From: Metabacillus sp. FJAT-52054
Lineage (GTDB): Bacteria > Bacillota > Bacilli > Bacillales > Bacillaceae
Direction of reading: 5' to 3'
Length of the DNA: 64,000 nucleotides
NCBI RefSeq assembly: GCF_037201815.1
Contig: NZ_CP147407.1
Location: forward strand, 434,001-498,000
The position numbers and the translations under genes are program-made. Shown here piece after piece: positions 16,905 through 24,057 of the stretch. Under the pieces are notes generated by a model, which did not search any database, was not told the origin of the DNA, and saw only the letters and a program-made list of their open reading frames with translations. How positions within the stretch are numbered: the first letter of the stretch is position 1; each line of letters starts with the position of its first letter.

Positions 16905-19805
16905 ATGTCAAATTTAGTTGAGAACTTAACGGCTTCTTTATATAAAGGGTTCATTGATCAGAAGCATACTCGCGCTGGTAATTTTCGACCTGAGTTATTG
17001 GTGAATAACACCCATAAAAATGAAAATGTTTTAAACGCTGTCCTGGAGGAATTGGAGAAAAGCATCGACTTTATTTTCTCCGTTGCGTTTATTACAGAGA
17101 GTGGTTTAGCCACGTTGAAATCCCATTTGCTAGATTTGAAGCACAAAGGAATTCGCGGACGGATTTTAACGTCTACCTTTTTAAACTTTAACCAGCCTAA
17201 GGTATTCAAAGAGCTGATGAAGCTAGAAAATGTAGAAGTACGAACAACTAATATAAAAGGTTTCCATTCGAAAGGATATATTTTTAAACACCATACACAT
17301 TATTCTCTTATCGTAGGCAGCTCAAATCTAACAGCACATGCCTTAAAGGTAAATTATGAGTGGAACGTGAAGCTTACTTCTCATGAAAATGGGGAGATTG
17401 TACATCATTTTAAGAATCAGTTTGAAGAGGTGTGGGAAAATGCCCATCTTCTTACTTCTGATTGGATAGAAGCATACGAAAAGTCATACACCCCCATAGC
17501 AAGACCGAATGAAATCAATCAATTAATTGAAATGCCGGCTCCTTACGAAACGAATGCTATAGAGGAAGCTCTGAAAATTGTCCCCAATAAGATGCAGGAG
17601 GCAGCCTTACTACAAATTGCTGCTGTGAGAGAGGCTGGAAAAGATAAAGGCATTATTATCTCTGCCACTGGAACAGGAAAAACGTACCTATCAGCGTTTG
17701 ATGTTCGTCGCTATGCTCCGAAAAGGATGCTTTTCATCGTACACCGTGAACAAATTCTTTCGAAGGCCAAAACTGATTTTCTAAAGATTCTAGGTGGAAT
17801 CGAATCTGACTTTGGCATTTACTCAGGAAATAACAAGCAAACACAAGCGAAATATCTTTTTGCAACGATTCAAACGATTTCAAAAGAGGCAAATCTAAAT
17901 CAATTTGACCCAGAAGAATTTGATTATATTTTAATTGATGAAGTACATAAAGCTGGTGCATCCTCTTACCGTCGAGTCATGAATTATTTCCAACCGAAGT
18001 TTTTAATGGGAATGACAGCTACACCAGAACGGACAGATGATTTTAATATTTATCAGCTGTTTGACTACAATATAGCCTACGAAATCCGCTTGCAGGAAGC
18101 ATTAGAAGAAGATATGCTTTGTCCATTTCATTATTTTGGTGTCACCGACATGGTCTACGACGGAGAGTTGCTAGATGAAGAGGTTTCCTTTTCCAAATTG
18201 GTTGATACGGAGAGGGTAGATCACATTGTAGAGAAGCTCTACTACTATGGACACTCTGGTGATAGAGTTAAAGGATTAATCTTCTGTAGTAGAAAAGATG
18301 AGGCAACGAAGCTTTCATTTGAATTAAACCAAAGAGGGTTACGTACCATTTCCTTGACGGGCGAAAACTCTCAGGATGAGAGAACACTAGCGGTAAACCA
18401 GCTTGAAAATGGAAAACTCGATTACATTTTAACGGTTGATATTTTCAATGAGGGCATTGATATTCCTTGCATCAATCAAGTGGTGATGCTTAGGCAAACA
18501 CAGTCCAGTATCATTTTTATTCAGCAGCTAGGAAGAGGTCTTCGTAAACATGCCTCCAAAGAATACGTAACCATTATTGATTTTATCGGCAACTACAAAA
18601 ACAACTACTTGATCCCTGTCGCCTTATCAGGGGACAAGTCACAAAACAAGGACAACATCCGCCGCCATGTGAAGGATACAAGCTATATTAAAGGCGTGTC
18701 TACGATTAATTTTGAAGAAATTGCTAAGAAGCAAATTTTTAAGGCGATCACGAACAGTAAATTAACATCATTGAAATTGTTAAAAGAGGCTTATACGGAG
18801 CTGAAAAATCGCATCGGAAGAGTTCCCGAGCTTTATGACTTTATCCAGCATAACTCCATTGACCCAGTCGTGATTGTGGAGGAGCATTTCAATTACTATC
18901 AGTTTTTAAAGAAAATAAAAGAGGATGTTCCGGTTATTTCAGAATATGAAAGCAAGGTCCTCACCATGCTTTCATTAGAGGTATTAAATGGACAAAGACT
19001 GCATGAAATTGTATTACTAGATCTTTTAATGAAGCAAGAAAAAGTAAGTGTTCAGCAGTTTACACATAAATTGAATGATCTCAATTGTCGTTTGAGTCCT
19101 GAGACGCTTACCTCAGTTCGGCGAGTATTTGATCTCTCCTTTTTTACACAGGTTAGTCGTAAAAAATATGGGGATCAAGCAATTGTTGTACTAGATGGAG
19201 AAGATTTTGCTTTTAGTCAGTCAGTGAAGGAACTGTTAACCAATTCTTATTTTAGTAGAATGGTCGAGGATATTATTAAGAGTGCCAAGGTTAAAGCAAA
19301 AGCCTTTCAATGCAATCAGCTGCTAACAATTAATCAGAAGTATTCACGTAAGGATGTTTGTAAGCTTCTAAATTGGTTTAAAGATGAAAGCGCTGTTGTA
19401 AATGGATATAAAACAAAGCACCAAACTTGTCCAATATTTATTACCTATCATAAAAAGGTGAATATAGAAGAGAGTATTAATTATAAGGATGAGTTCCTTA
19501 GTCAAGAACTATTGAATTGGGAAACTAGAAAGAACAGAAAGATAGACTCAAAGGAAGTAAAGGAAATTATCCATGCTGATGAAAACAACATTGATCTCCA
19601 TATTTTTGTGAAAAAGGAAGATGGGGAAGGCAGTGATTATTATTATTTAGGAAAGGCTCACCCAGACCAAGAGAACATTAAGCAAAGCAAGAGGGTTGTA
19701 GATGGAAAAGATCTCCCGGTTGTTCACATTCATATGGTGATGGAGCAGCCGGTTGATTATAAGATTTATCAGTATCTTGTGAATGGGGAAGAGGAAATAA
19801 ATTAA
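16905..19805 (+). CDS. PLD nuclease - SF2 helicase - DUF3427 fusion protein
   Basis: A 966-residue protein. Residues about 30-190 form a phospholipase D-like nuclease domain with HSK (121-123) and GSSN (138-141). The superfamily II helicase core follows: Walker A GTGKT at 256-260, DEVH at 345-348, TATPER from 371 and the arginine finger region QQLGRGLRK near 540. The C-terminal third matches DUF3427, which follows such helicases. The predicted activity is ATP-dependent action on DNA coupled to phosphodiester cleavage. The gene is visibly more A+T-rich than rlmCD and uses more AAA/ATT codons, suggesting transfer. It stands alone apart from the NUDIX gene upstream. A role in defence or DNA damage processing is likely but unproven. 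Confidence 0.85.
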   Translation: MSNLVENLTASLYKGFIDQKHTRAGNFRPELLVNNTHKNENVLNAVLEELEKSIDFIFSVAFITESGLATLKSHLLDLKHKGIRGRILTSTFLNFNQPKVFKELMKLENVEVRTTNIKGFHSKGYIFKHHTHYSLIVGSSNLTAHALKVNYEWNVKLTSHENGEIVHHFKNQFEEVWENAHLLTSDWIEAYEKSYTPIARPNEINQLIEMPAPYETNAIEEALKIVPNKMQEAALLQIAAVREAGKDKGIIISATGTGKTYLSAFDVRRYAPKRMLFIVHREQILSKAKTDFLKILGGIESDFGIYSGNNKQTQAKYLFATIQTISKEANLNQFDPEEFDYILIDEVHKAGASSYRRVMNYFQPKFLMGMTATPERTDDFNIYQLFDYNIAYEIRLQEALEEDMLCPFHYFGVTDMVYDGELLDEEVSFSKLVDTERVDHIVEKLYYYGHSGDRVKGLIFCSRKDEATKLSFELNQRGLRTISLTGENSQDERTLAVNQLENGKLDYILTVDIFNEGIDIPCINQVVMLRQTQSSIIFIQQLGRGLRKHASKEYVTIIDFIGNYKNNYLIPVALSGDKSQNKDNIRRHVKDTSYIKGVSTINFEEIAKKQIFKAITNSKLTSLKLLKEAYTELKNRIGRVPELYDFIQHNSIDPVVIVEEHFNYYQFLKKIKEDVPVISEYESKVLTMLSLEVLNGQRLHEIVLLDLLMKQEKVSVQQFTHKLNDLNCRLSPETLTSVRRVFDLSFFTQVSRKKYGDQAIVVLDGEDFAFSQSVKELLTNSYFSRMVEDIIKSAKVKAKAFQCNQLLTINQKYSRKDVCKLLNWFKDESAVVNGYKTKHQTCPIFITYHKKVNIEESINYKDEFLSQELLNWETRKNRKIDSKEVKEIIHADENNIDLHIFVKKEDGEGSDYYYLGKAHPDQENIKQSKRVVDGKDLPVVHIHMVMEQPVDYKIYQYLVNGEEEIN

Positions 19806-19827
19806 TAAGCATAAAATAAAAAATTAG

Positions 19828-19866
19828 TACCTGTAGATTGGAGTATTCATCTACAGGTATTTCTTA
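19828..19866 (+). terminator. Terminator after the PLD-helicase gene
   Basis: TACCTGTAGAT (19828-19838) pairs perfectly with ATCTACAGGTA (19849-19859), followed by a T-rich tail. Confidence 0.75.
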
Positions 19867-19996
19867 TATATAAATTTCAAATTACGGGAGAAACCAGGAG
19901 TTAATGTTTTGAGAAAATAGATAACCCCATTGGAGAAAAATCCAAGTGTATACCGTTCCAGGAGCATCCTATTATCTAAATGGAACTTACCAAATT

Positions 19997-20024
19997 AAAA
20001 GGGAAAACCTGCATTTTCCCTTTT
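19997..20024 (-). terminator. Terminator of the marR gene
   Basis: AAAAGGGAAAA (19997-20007) pairs with TTTTCCCTTTT (20014-20024); palindromic in A/T runs so it can act on both strands. It lies 13 bp past the marR stop. Confidence 0.75.
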
Positions 20025-20037
20025 CCAATTTATTAAA

Positions 20038-20508
20038 CTAAGAAGAGGGGTTATCAGAGAAGCTAATAGTCCCTCTTTTCACCCTCTCCCCAATCCTCCC
20101 AATCGACTCCACATCCTCCTCCGTCAATAAACTTAAAAAATGCTCCCTTATAGCCTCCGAAACAACCGGCCGGGCTTCATTCAAAGCGGTTTTTCCAGCT
20201 TCCGTAATAATAACTTGAACTCCTCGATCTGAGTCTGATGGTTTCCTTTGAACAAGTCCGCGCTTTTCCATTCGTGTCAGGTGGTGGGATAGTCTGCTTT
20301 TGTCCCAATTCATGGAGTCAGCGAGTTCCTGCTGGCGGAGCTCGCCGTTTCCAAATTGATCGAGCCGATCGAGGATTCCGAAATCTCCCTCAGATAGTCC
20401 GGTTTGGTCTGTCAGGTCTTTGACGACGCGGCCGAAGATGCTCTGATAGGAGCCTTTCCACATATGCCATATCTTCATTTCTTCTTGACTGATTAGTTTT
20501 TTCTTCAT
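20038..20508 (-). CDS. MarR-family transcriptional regulator
   Basis: A 156-residue winged-helix repressor. The recognition region LRQQELADSMNWDKSRLSHH and the wing ending at DRGVQVIITEAGK are typical of MarR. ATG 20508 has only a weak ribosome binding site; ATG 20478 is an alternative. It is divergent from an aldo/keto reductase gene, and two copies of a perfect inverted repeat (GGTTGA-CGTA-TCAACC) cover both promoters, so it very probably represses itself and the reductase. The inducer is unknown; electrophiles or phenolics are usual for this arrangement. Confidence 0.88.
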   Translation of the reverse strand: MKKKLISQEEMKIWHMWKGSYQSIFGRVVKDLTDQTGLSEGDFGILDRLDQFGNGELRQQELADSMNWDKSRLSHHLTRMEKRGLVQRKPSDSDRGVQVIITEAGKTALNEARPVVSEAIREHFLSLLTEEDVESIGRIGERVKRGTISFSDNPSS

Positions 20509-20524
20509 GCAGCTATCATATCAC

Positions 20525-20540
20525 GGTTGACGTATCAACC
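20525..20540. promoter_or_regulatory. MarR operator copy 1, with the reductase promoter
   Basis: GGTTGACGTATCAACC is a perfect 6-4-6 inverted repeat. Its TTGACG (20527-20532) is the -35 of a plus-strand promoter whose TACAAT -10 is at 20550-20555, spacer 17 bp. Confidence 0.75.
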
Positions 20541-20562
20541 TCAAGGTACTACAATGGGTTTA

Positions 20563-20578
20563 GGTTGACGTATCAACC
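20563..20578. promoter_or_regulatory. MarR operator copy 2, with the marR promoter
   Basis: The same 16-bp palindrome repeated 38 bp downstream. On the minus strand it supplies TTGATA (20571-20576) as -35, with a TGTAGT -10 at 20548-20553 after 17 bp. It also lies between the plus-strand -10 and the reductase start. Confidence 0.75.
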
Positions 20579-20603
20579 TGATGACGAAGGGGTGGATGAT
20601 GAG

Positions 20604-21575
20604 ATGAACTATGTAAAGCTTGGGAGATCTGGGTTGGATGTTTCGCGGCTGTGTCTTGGATGTATGAGCTTCGGTGAGCCGGAACGCGGCAATACTCCAT
20701 GGTCGCTAAATGAAGAGGAGAGCAGGCCCATTATTAAAAAAGCACTGGATATGGGCATCAATTTTTTCAGCACGGCGAATATGTATTCCGATGGATCGAG
20801 TGAAGAAATCGTAGGGCGCGCTTTAAAAGATTTTGCCCGGCGGGATGAGGTGGTCGTTGCCACGAAGGTATTTGTTCCAATGCGGAAAGGACCGAATGGA
20901 ATGGGGCTTTCCCGTAAAACGATCATGACTGAGATTGATAACAGTCTGCAGAGGCTTGGGACGGACTACATCGATTTGTACCAGATTCATCGCTGGGATC
21001 CGCATACCCCGATTGAAGAAACGATGGAGGCTCTTCACGATGTAGTCAAGGCAGGAAAAGTGCGTTACATTGGAGCTTCCTCTATGCTTGCCTGGCAGTT
21101 CCTGAAAGCTCAGTACACGGCTGAGCTCCATGGCTGGACCCGGTTCATCTCCATGGAAAACAGGCTCAACCTGCTTTACCGGGAGGAAGAAAGGGAAATG
21201 CTGCCGCTTTGCAAGGAGGAGGGAGTGGGCGTCACCCCATACCTGCCGCTGGCTGCCGGCCGTTTAACACGGGAATGGAGTGAGCAGACCCGCCGATCTG
21301 AAAATGACCAGATTGCAAAGGCGCTGTTTTCAAGAACAGAGGAAGCTGACCGGAAAGTAGCGGAGAGAGTAGAGGAAGTGGCAGCTGGACGTGGCGTTCC
21401 GCGTGCACAAATTGCACTTGCCTGGATTCTGCAGAAGGAGGAAGTCACATCTCCGATCATCGGAGCGACGAAGGTGAACCATCTTGAAGATGCGGTTTCG
21501 GCATTGTCGATCCGATTGACAGAGGAAGAGATAGAGAGTTTGGAAGAGTTGTATGTACCGCATGGGCTAGTGTGA
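20604..21575 (+). CDS. Aldo/keto reductase
   Basis: A 323-residue TIM-barrel oxidoreductase. The family pattern is clear: YVKLGRSGLDVSRLCLGCMSFG at the start, Asp and Tyr (MYSDGSSEE region), DYIDLYQIHRWDPHTP, and a C-terminal QIALAWILQ-type cofactor block. It should reduce aldehydes or ketones with NADPH. The start ATG 20604 is preferred over 20565 because AAGGGGTGG lies 8 bases upstream and the upstream frame lies in the operator. Expression is probably controlled by the divergent MarR regulator. Confidence 0.88.
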   Translation: MNYVKLGRSGLDVSRLCLGCMSFGEPERGNTPWSLNEEESRPIIKKALDMGINFFSTANMYSDGSSEEIVGRALKDFARRDEVVVATKVFVPMRKGPNGMGLSRKTIMTEIDNSLQRLGTDYIDLYQIHRWDPHTPIEETMEALHDVVKAGKVRYIGASSMLAWQFLKAQYTAELHGWTRFISMENRLNLLYREEEREMLPLCKEEGVGVTPYLPLAAGRLTREWSEQTRRSENDQIAKALFSRTEEADRKVAERVEEVAAGRGVPRAQIALAWILQKEEVTSPIIGATKVNHLEDAVSALSIRLTEEEIESLEELYVPHGLV

Positions 21576-21622
21576 TTATACAGATGTATAATTTGATTGA
21601 AAAAAAACGAGTGGTATAAATT

Positions 21623-21650
21623 GAACGCTGGTGAGGCGTTCTTTTTATTT
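21623..21650 (+). terminator. Terminator after the aldo/keto reductase
   Basis: GAACGC (21623-21628) pairs with GCGTTC (21636-21641), followed by TTTTTATTT. Confidence 0.7.
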
Positions 21651-21781
21651 GTTCTGGATGGCAGTTTAGTTTTGATAGGGAAGAACAAGTAATAGTTCAA
21701 TCCAGAATTGTATTACGGTATGTTACAGAATACAATGTATATACAGATGTAGATACGGAAATAGTAAGAGGAGTGAGGTCT

Positions 21782-22042
21782 GTGTTCGATTGGGACAGAG
21801 AAAATGTCGAGTATATATTTCAGCATGACATTTCACCTCAGGAAGCGGAAGAAGCTTTTTACGATCCGGACCGGAGCATACATCATGCACATAGTGGAAA
21901 TAGAAAAATTATCGGCATGACAGAAGATGGACGGTTACTGGCCATCATTTATACAAAGCGTGAGAAGAAGATTAGACCTATCACAGGATGGGATGCAACG
22001 GAAACAGAACGAAAATCATACAATAGAAAAAGGAGGCAGTAA
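21782..22042 (+). CDS. brnT: BrnT-family toxin (type II toxin-antitoxin)
   Basis: An 86-residue protein starting at GTG 21782; AAGAGGAG 8 bases upstream favours this over GTG 21773. FDWDRENVEYIFQHDISP, the AFYDPDR block and the strand GRLLAIIYTKREKKIRPI followed by the S/A-rich YNRK end match the BrnT (DUF497) RNase toxin family, which halts translation by mRNA cleavage. The antitoxin gene follows 2 bases after the stop. BrnT-BrnA systems are autoregulated by the complex. Confidence 0.82.
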   Translation: MFDWDRENVEYIFQHDISPQEAEEAFYDPDRSIHHAHSGNRKIIGMTEDGRLLAIIYTKREKKIRPITGWDATETERKSYNRKRRQ

Positions 22043-22044
22043 AG

Positions 22045-22395
22045 ATGGATGAGGCTCGAATAAACAAGAAAAGAATGGATGAGCTAGGAAGAGTTTTCAT
22101 TGATGACCTGAATGAAATCCCTCAAAATATGACTGAAGAAGAAACCAAGCAATTTTGGGAGAAGCATGCAATGAGCGAGGGCTTACTGAATACCACACAT
22201 ATTGAAGATGAGGAAGATTTGCCTTTACCCCGAAAGCAGTCCACTAAGCCCATTAACCTTAGAATAGAAAGCGACCTGCTGTCCCGGCTTCAGAAGGTGG
22301 CTGAAAAGAAAAATGTACCCTATCAGACTTTATTAAAGCAGTTTGTGGCAGAGAGAGTCTATGAAGAAGAGAAGAGAGAGAAAATTTTGTACTGA
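22045..22395 (+). CDS. brnA: BrnA/CopG-like antitoxin
   Basis: A 116-residue acidic protein. The last 55 residues have the ribbon-helix-helix pattern (STKPINLRIESDLLSRLQKV then YQTLLKQFV) expected of BrnA/CopG-type antitoxins. The acidic N-terminal half should bind the toxin. It is encoded immediately after the BrnT toxin, with AAAGGAGGC before ATG 22045. It is longer than many BrnA proteins (about 80-100 residues), with most of the excess at the N-terminus. The pairing with BrnT is by position and family. Confidence 0.78.
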   Translation: MDEARINKKRMDELGRVFIDDLNEIPQNMTEEETKQFWEKHAMSEGLLNTTHIEDEEDLPLPRKQSTKPINLRIESDLLSRLQKVAEKKNVPYQTLLKQFVAERVYEEEKREKILY

Positions 22396-22403
22396 AGCAC
22401 ACA

Positions 22404-22428
22404 AAAACCACCCTCCAGGTGGTTTTTT
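22404..22428 (+). terminator. Terminator of the brnTA module
   Basis: AAAACCACC (22404-22412) pairs with GGTGGTTTT (22418-22426), followed by T. Confidence 0.85.
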
Positions 22429-22434
22429 CACATC

Positions 22435-22746
22435 TTATTTCCCGCAGCACTTCTTATACTTCTTCCCGCTTCCACATGGGCAGGGAGAGTTGCGGCTGAT
22501 ATTGCTTGCTAGGGCAGAGGGGGGTGGCGGGGTGAATACGGTTCTCCCCCCAGTGGTTTTCGCTTCTCTTTTTTCGATTATCGATTTCCATGTTTGCAGT
22601 TTCGGGTGGTCCACGCCGCTGATTATGCAGGTTGCGTACAGATCCCTTTCAAGTTCAAGAAGACCAGTATCATATCCTTGTTCCATAAAGTCTTCTAGTT
22701 TGGGAATGGCTTCAGTGGATAGCTGGCTGCATAACGCTTCTGCCAT
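22435..22746 (-). CDS. SEC-C motif protein, probably 5'-truncated
   Basis: A 103-residue frame ending in a SEC-C zinc motif (RNSPCPCGSGKKYKKCC), found at the C-terminus of SecA and many unrelated proteins. No obvious ribosome binding site precedes ATG 22746. The same frame stays open upstream to about 22822 and looks coding (IKRLLSKNFYPSSIQATDLT) but offers no good start, so the N-terminus seems lost or frameshifted. Upstream overlaps a second SEC-C tail on the other strand. Function unknown. Confidence 0.5.
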   Translation of the reverse strand: MAEALCSQLSTEAIPKLEDFMEQGYDTGLLELERDLYATCIISGVDHPKLQTWKSIIEKREAKTTGGRTVFTPPPPSALASNISRNSPCPCGSGKKYKKCCGK

Positions 22747-22773
22747 CAGTGTTTTCGCTGTAAGATCGGTGGC

Positions 22774-22980
22774 TTGAATCGAAGAGGGATAAAAGTTTTT
22801 CGACAGCAGCCGTTTAATCCAAAGCGGTATGCGAAAAAGCTGTCATTGCTTCCGGGCTACTTAGAGCCAGGGGAATCCAATAATACAATGAGAACGATGA
22901 AGGCTGAACCTGTCATCGACAGAAATGAACCATTTCCATGCGGCAGTGGCAAGAAGTTTAAAAAGTGCTGCGATAAATAG
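22774..22980 (+). pseudogene. C-terminal relic of another SEC-C protein
   Basis: The plus-strand frame ends with DRNEPFPCGSGKKFKKCCDK, a complete SEC-C motif, but it has no ribosome binding site and its 5' part overlaps the opposite-strand SEC-C gene. It is best read as the tail of a gene whose body has been deleted. Confidence 0.5.
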
Positions 22981-23064
22981 GGTTATGGGCTGATTTGAGT
23001 TCTATTATGTAAAAAATAAACTATATGAATTTGAGCGCCAGTAAAGGAGCACAATTGATTAAAG

Positions 23065-23400
23065 TCAATCAGGAAAGGAAATTACCCCCTTTCCGCTTTT
23101 ATTATCAAAGTTTACAGCTGATCCAGGGTATACAGCCGGATGTGATTTTGTTTGGTAATTTCCTCTTGCCTGCAGGGAATGCAATTCTTTAAAAGCTTTT
23201 TGAACAATCCGAATCCCTAACTCGATGAACATTGGATCGGCCCCCCTTAAGTTGTCGCCCGGTAGGATGTTATAGAAGATGAGACGATGGAAAACTGGAG
23301 AATTTAAAACGAAAAGAAATTTGATGACGTATGGATAGTAAGAAGGGACAAGTTCCTGTAAAATGGAATAAATAGCTATAACAGTGACTATCTGTTTCAT
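23065..23400 (-). CDS. Doubtful 111-residue hypothetical protein
   Basis: An open frame with a hydrophobic N-terminus (IVTVIAIYSILQEL). It has no clear ribosome binding site and no family I recognise. It occupies the gap between the SEC-C relic and the Doc module, so it may be real but decayed, or chance. Confidence 0.3.
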   Translation of the reverse strand: MKQIVTVIAIYSILQELVPSYYPYVIKFLFVLNSPVFHRLIFYNILPGDNLRGADPMFIELGIRIVQKAFKELHSLQARGNYQTKSHPAVYPGSAVNFDNKSGKGVISFPD

Positions 23401-23445
23401 TTCCGGTCCATCCTAATCATAACTTGATAAGGGGGAGGGACCGTT

Positions 23446-23586
23446 ATGAGCGATAAAATGAAGGGTGATGGCAAGATGTCTAATACGACAGACAATAAAA
23501 CGAAAAAAAACACAAAACTTCAAGATTCTATTGCAAAATTAATTAAAAAAAATGGTAAGGCTTTAGAAAAGCTAAGTAAAAATTGA
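23446..23586 (+). CDS. Small probable antitoxin upstream of Doc toxin
   Basis: A 46-residue lysine-rich, hydrophilic protein starting at ATG 23446 with GGGGGAGGGA upstream. Its TGA (23584-23586) shares one base with the ATG of the Doc-type toxin, a classical translational coupling of antitoxin and toxin. Sequence such as KLQDSIAKLIKKNGKAL predicts one amphipathic helix, as in the toxin-neutralising arm of Phd. It lacks the DNA-binding N-terminal domain of canonical Phd (about 73 residues). Assignment is by position, length and coupling, not by recognised family. Confidence 0.6.
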   Translation: MSDKMKGDGKMSNTTDNKTKKNTKLQDSIAKLIKKNGKALEKLSKN

Positions 23587-23984
23587 TGGGCTTCAGCTAT
23601 CTTACTGTAGAAGAAGTAGTAGAGCTTCATGATATGCTTGTTGATTTATACGGGGGACTGCAAGGGCGTGAGCACGGTAAACTTGAATCAAAATTAGCTC
23701 TACCTATGTCGGGTTTCGGAGATTTCGAGCGTTTTCCTACTATAGAAGAAAAAGCAGCAGCTTATCATTATTACTTAGCCAGTGGTCACGCTTTTAATGA
23801 TGGCAACAAAAGGACATCCTATGCAGCAGCTTTTATATTTTTAGATTTTAATGGTTATGATTTAGTTGCAGACGATGAGGATGTCTTCCAATGGACATTG
23901 CTTCTTGCAGATGACAAAACCCGGCCTGCTTTTGAAGAAGCTGTAAATTGGATGGCAGCAAGAATTAAAAAGAGGGAAGAGTAG
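23586..23984 (+). CDS. doc: Doc-type toxin, Fic/DOC fold kinase
   Basis: A 132-residue protein with the Fic/Doc active-site loop HAFNDGNKRT at residues 68-77 and the Doc-like start YLTVEEVVELHDMLV. Doc toxins phosphorylate elongation factor EF-Tu and stop translation. The start ATG 23586 overlaps the upstream 46-residue gene's stop by one base. The start could also be read at TTG 23583. All motif residues are present, so the toxin should be active and need its antitoxin. It is the second toxin-antitoxin pair within 2.2 kb. Confidence 0.85.
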   Translation: MGFSYLTVEEVVELHDMLVDLYGGLQGREHGKLESKLALPMSGFGDFERFPTIEEKAAAYHYYLASGHAFNDGNKRTSYAAAFIFLDFNGYDLVADDEDVFQWTLLLADDKTRPAFEEAVNWMAARIKKREE

Positions 23985-24008
23985 CCAGCAGCAATTCCCT
24001 GAGCATAT

Positions 24009-24044
24009 GAAAAAGCACTTTGCTCTGAAGCAAAGTGCTTTTTC
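24009..24044. terminator. Bidirectional terminator between doc and mnmH
   Basis: A perfect 16-bp stem, 24009-24024 with 24029-24044 (core AAGCACTTTGCT), around a CTGA loop with A and T runs on both sides. It serves both convergent genes. Confidence 0.95.
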
Positions 24045-24057
24045 AATGGTCTTTTTC

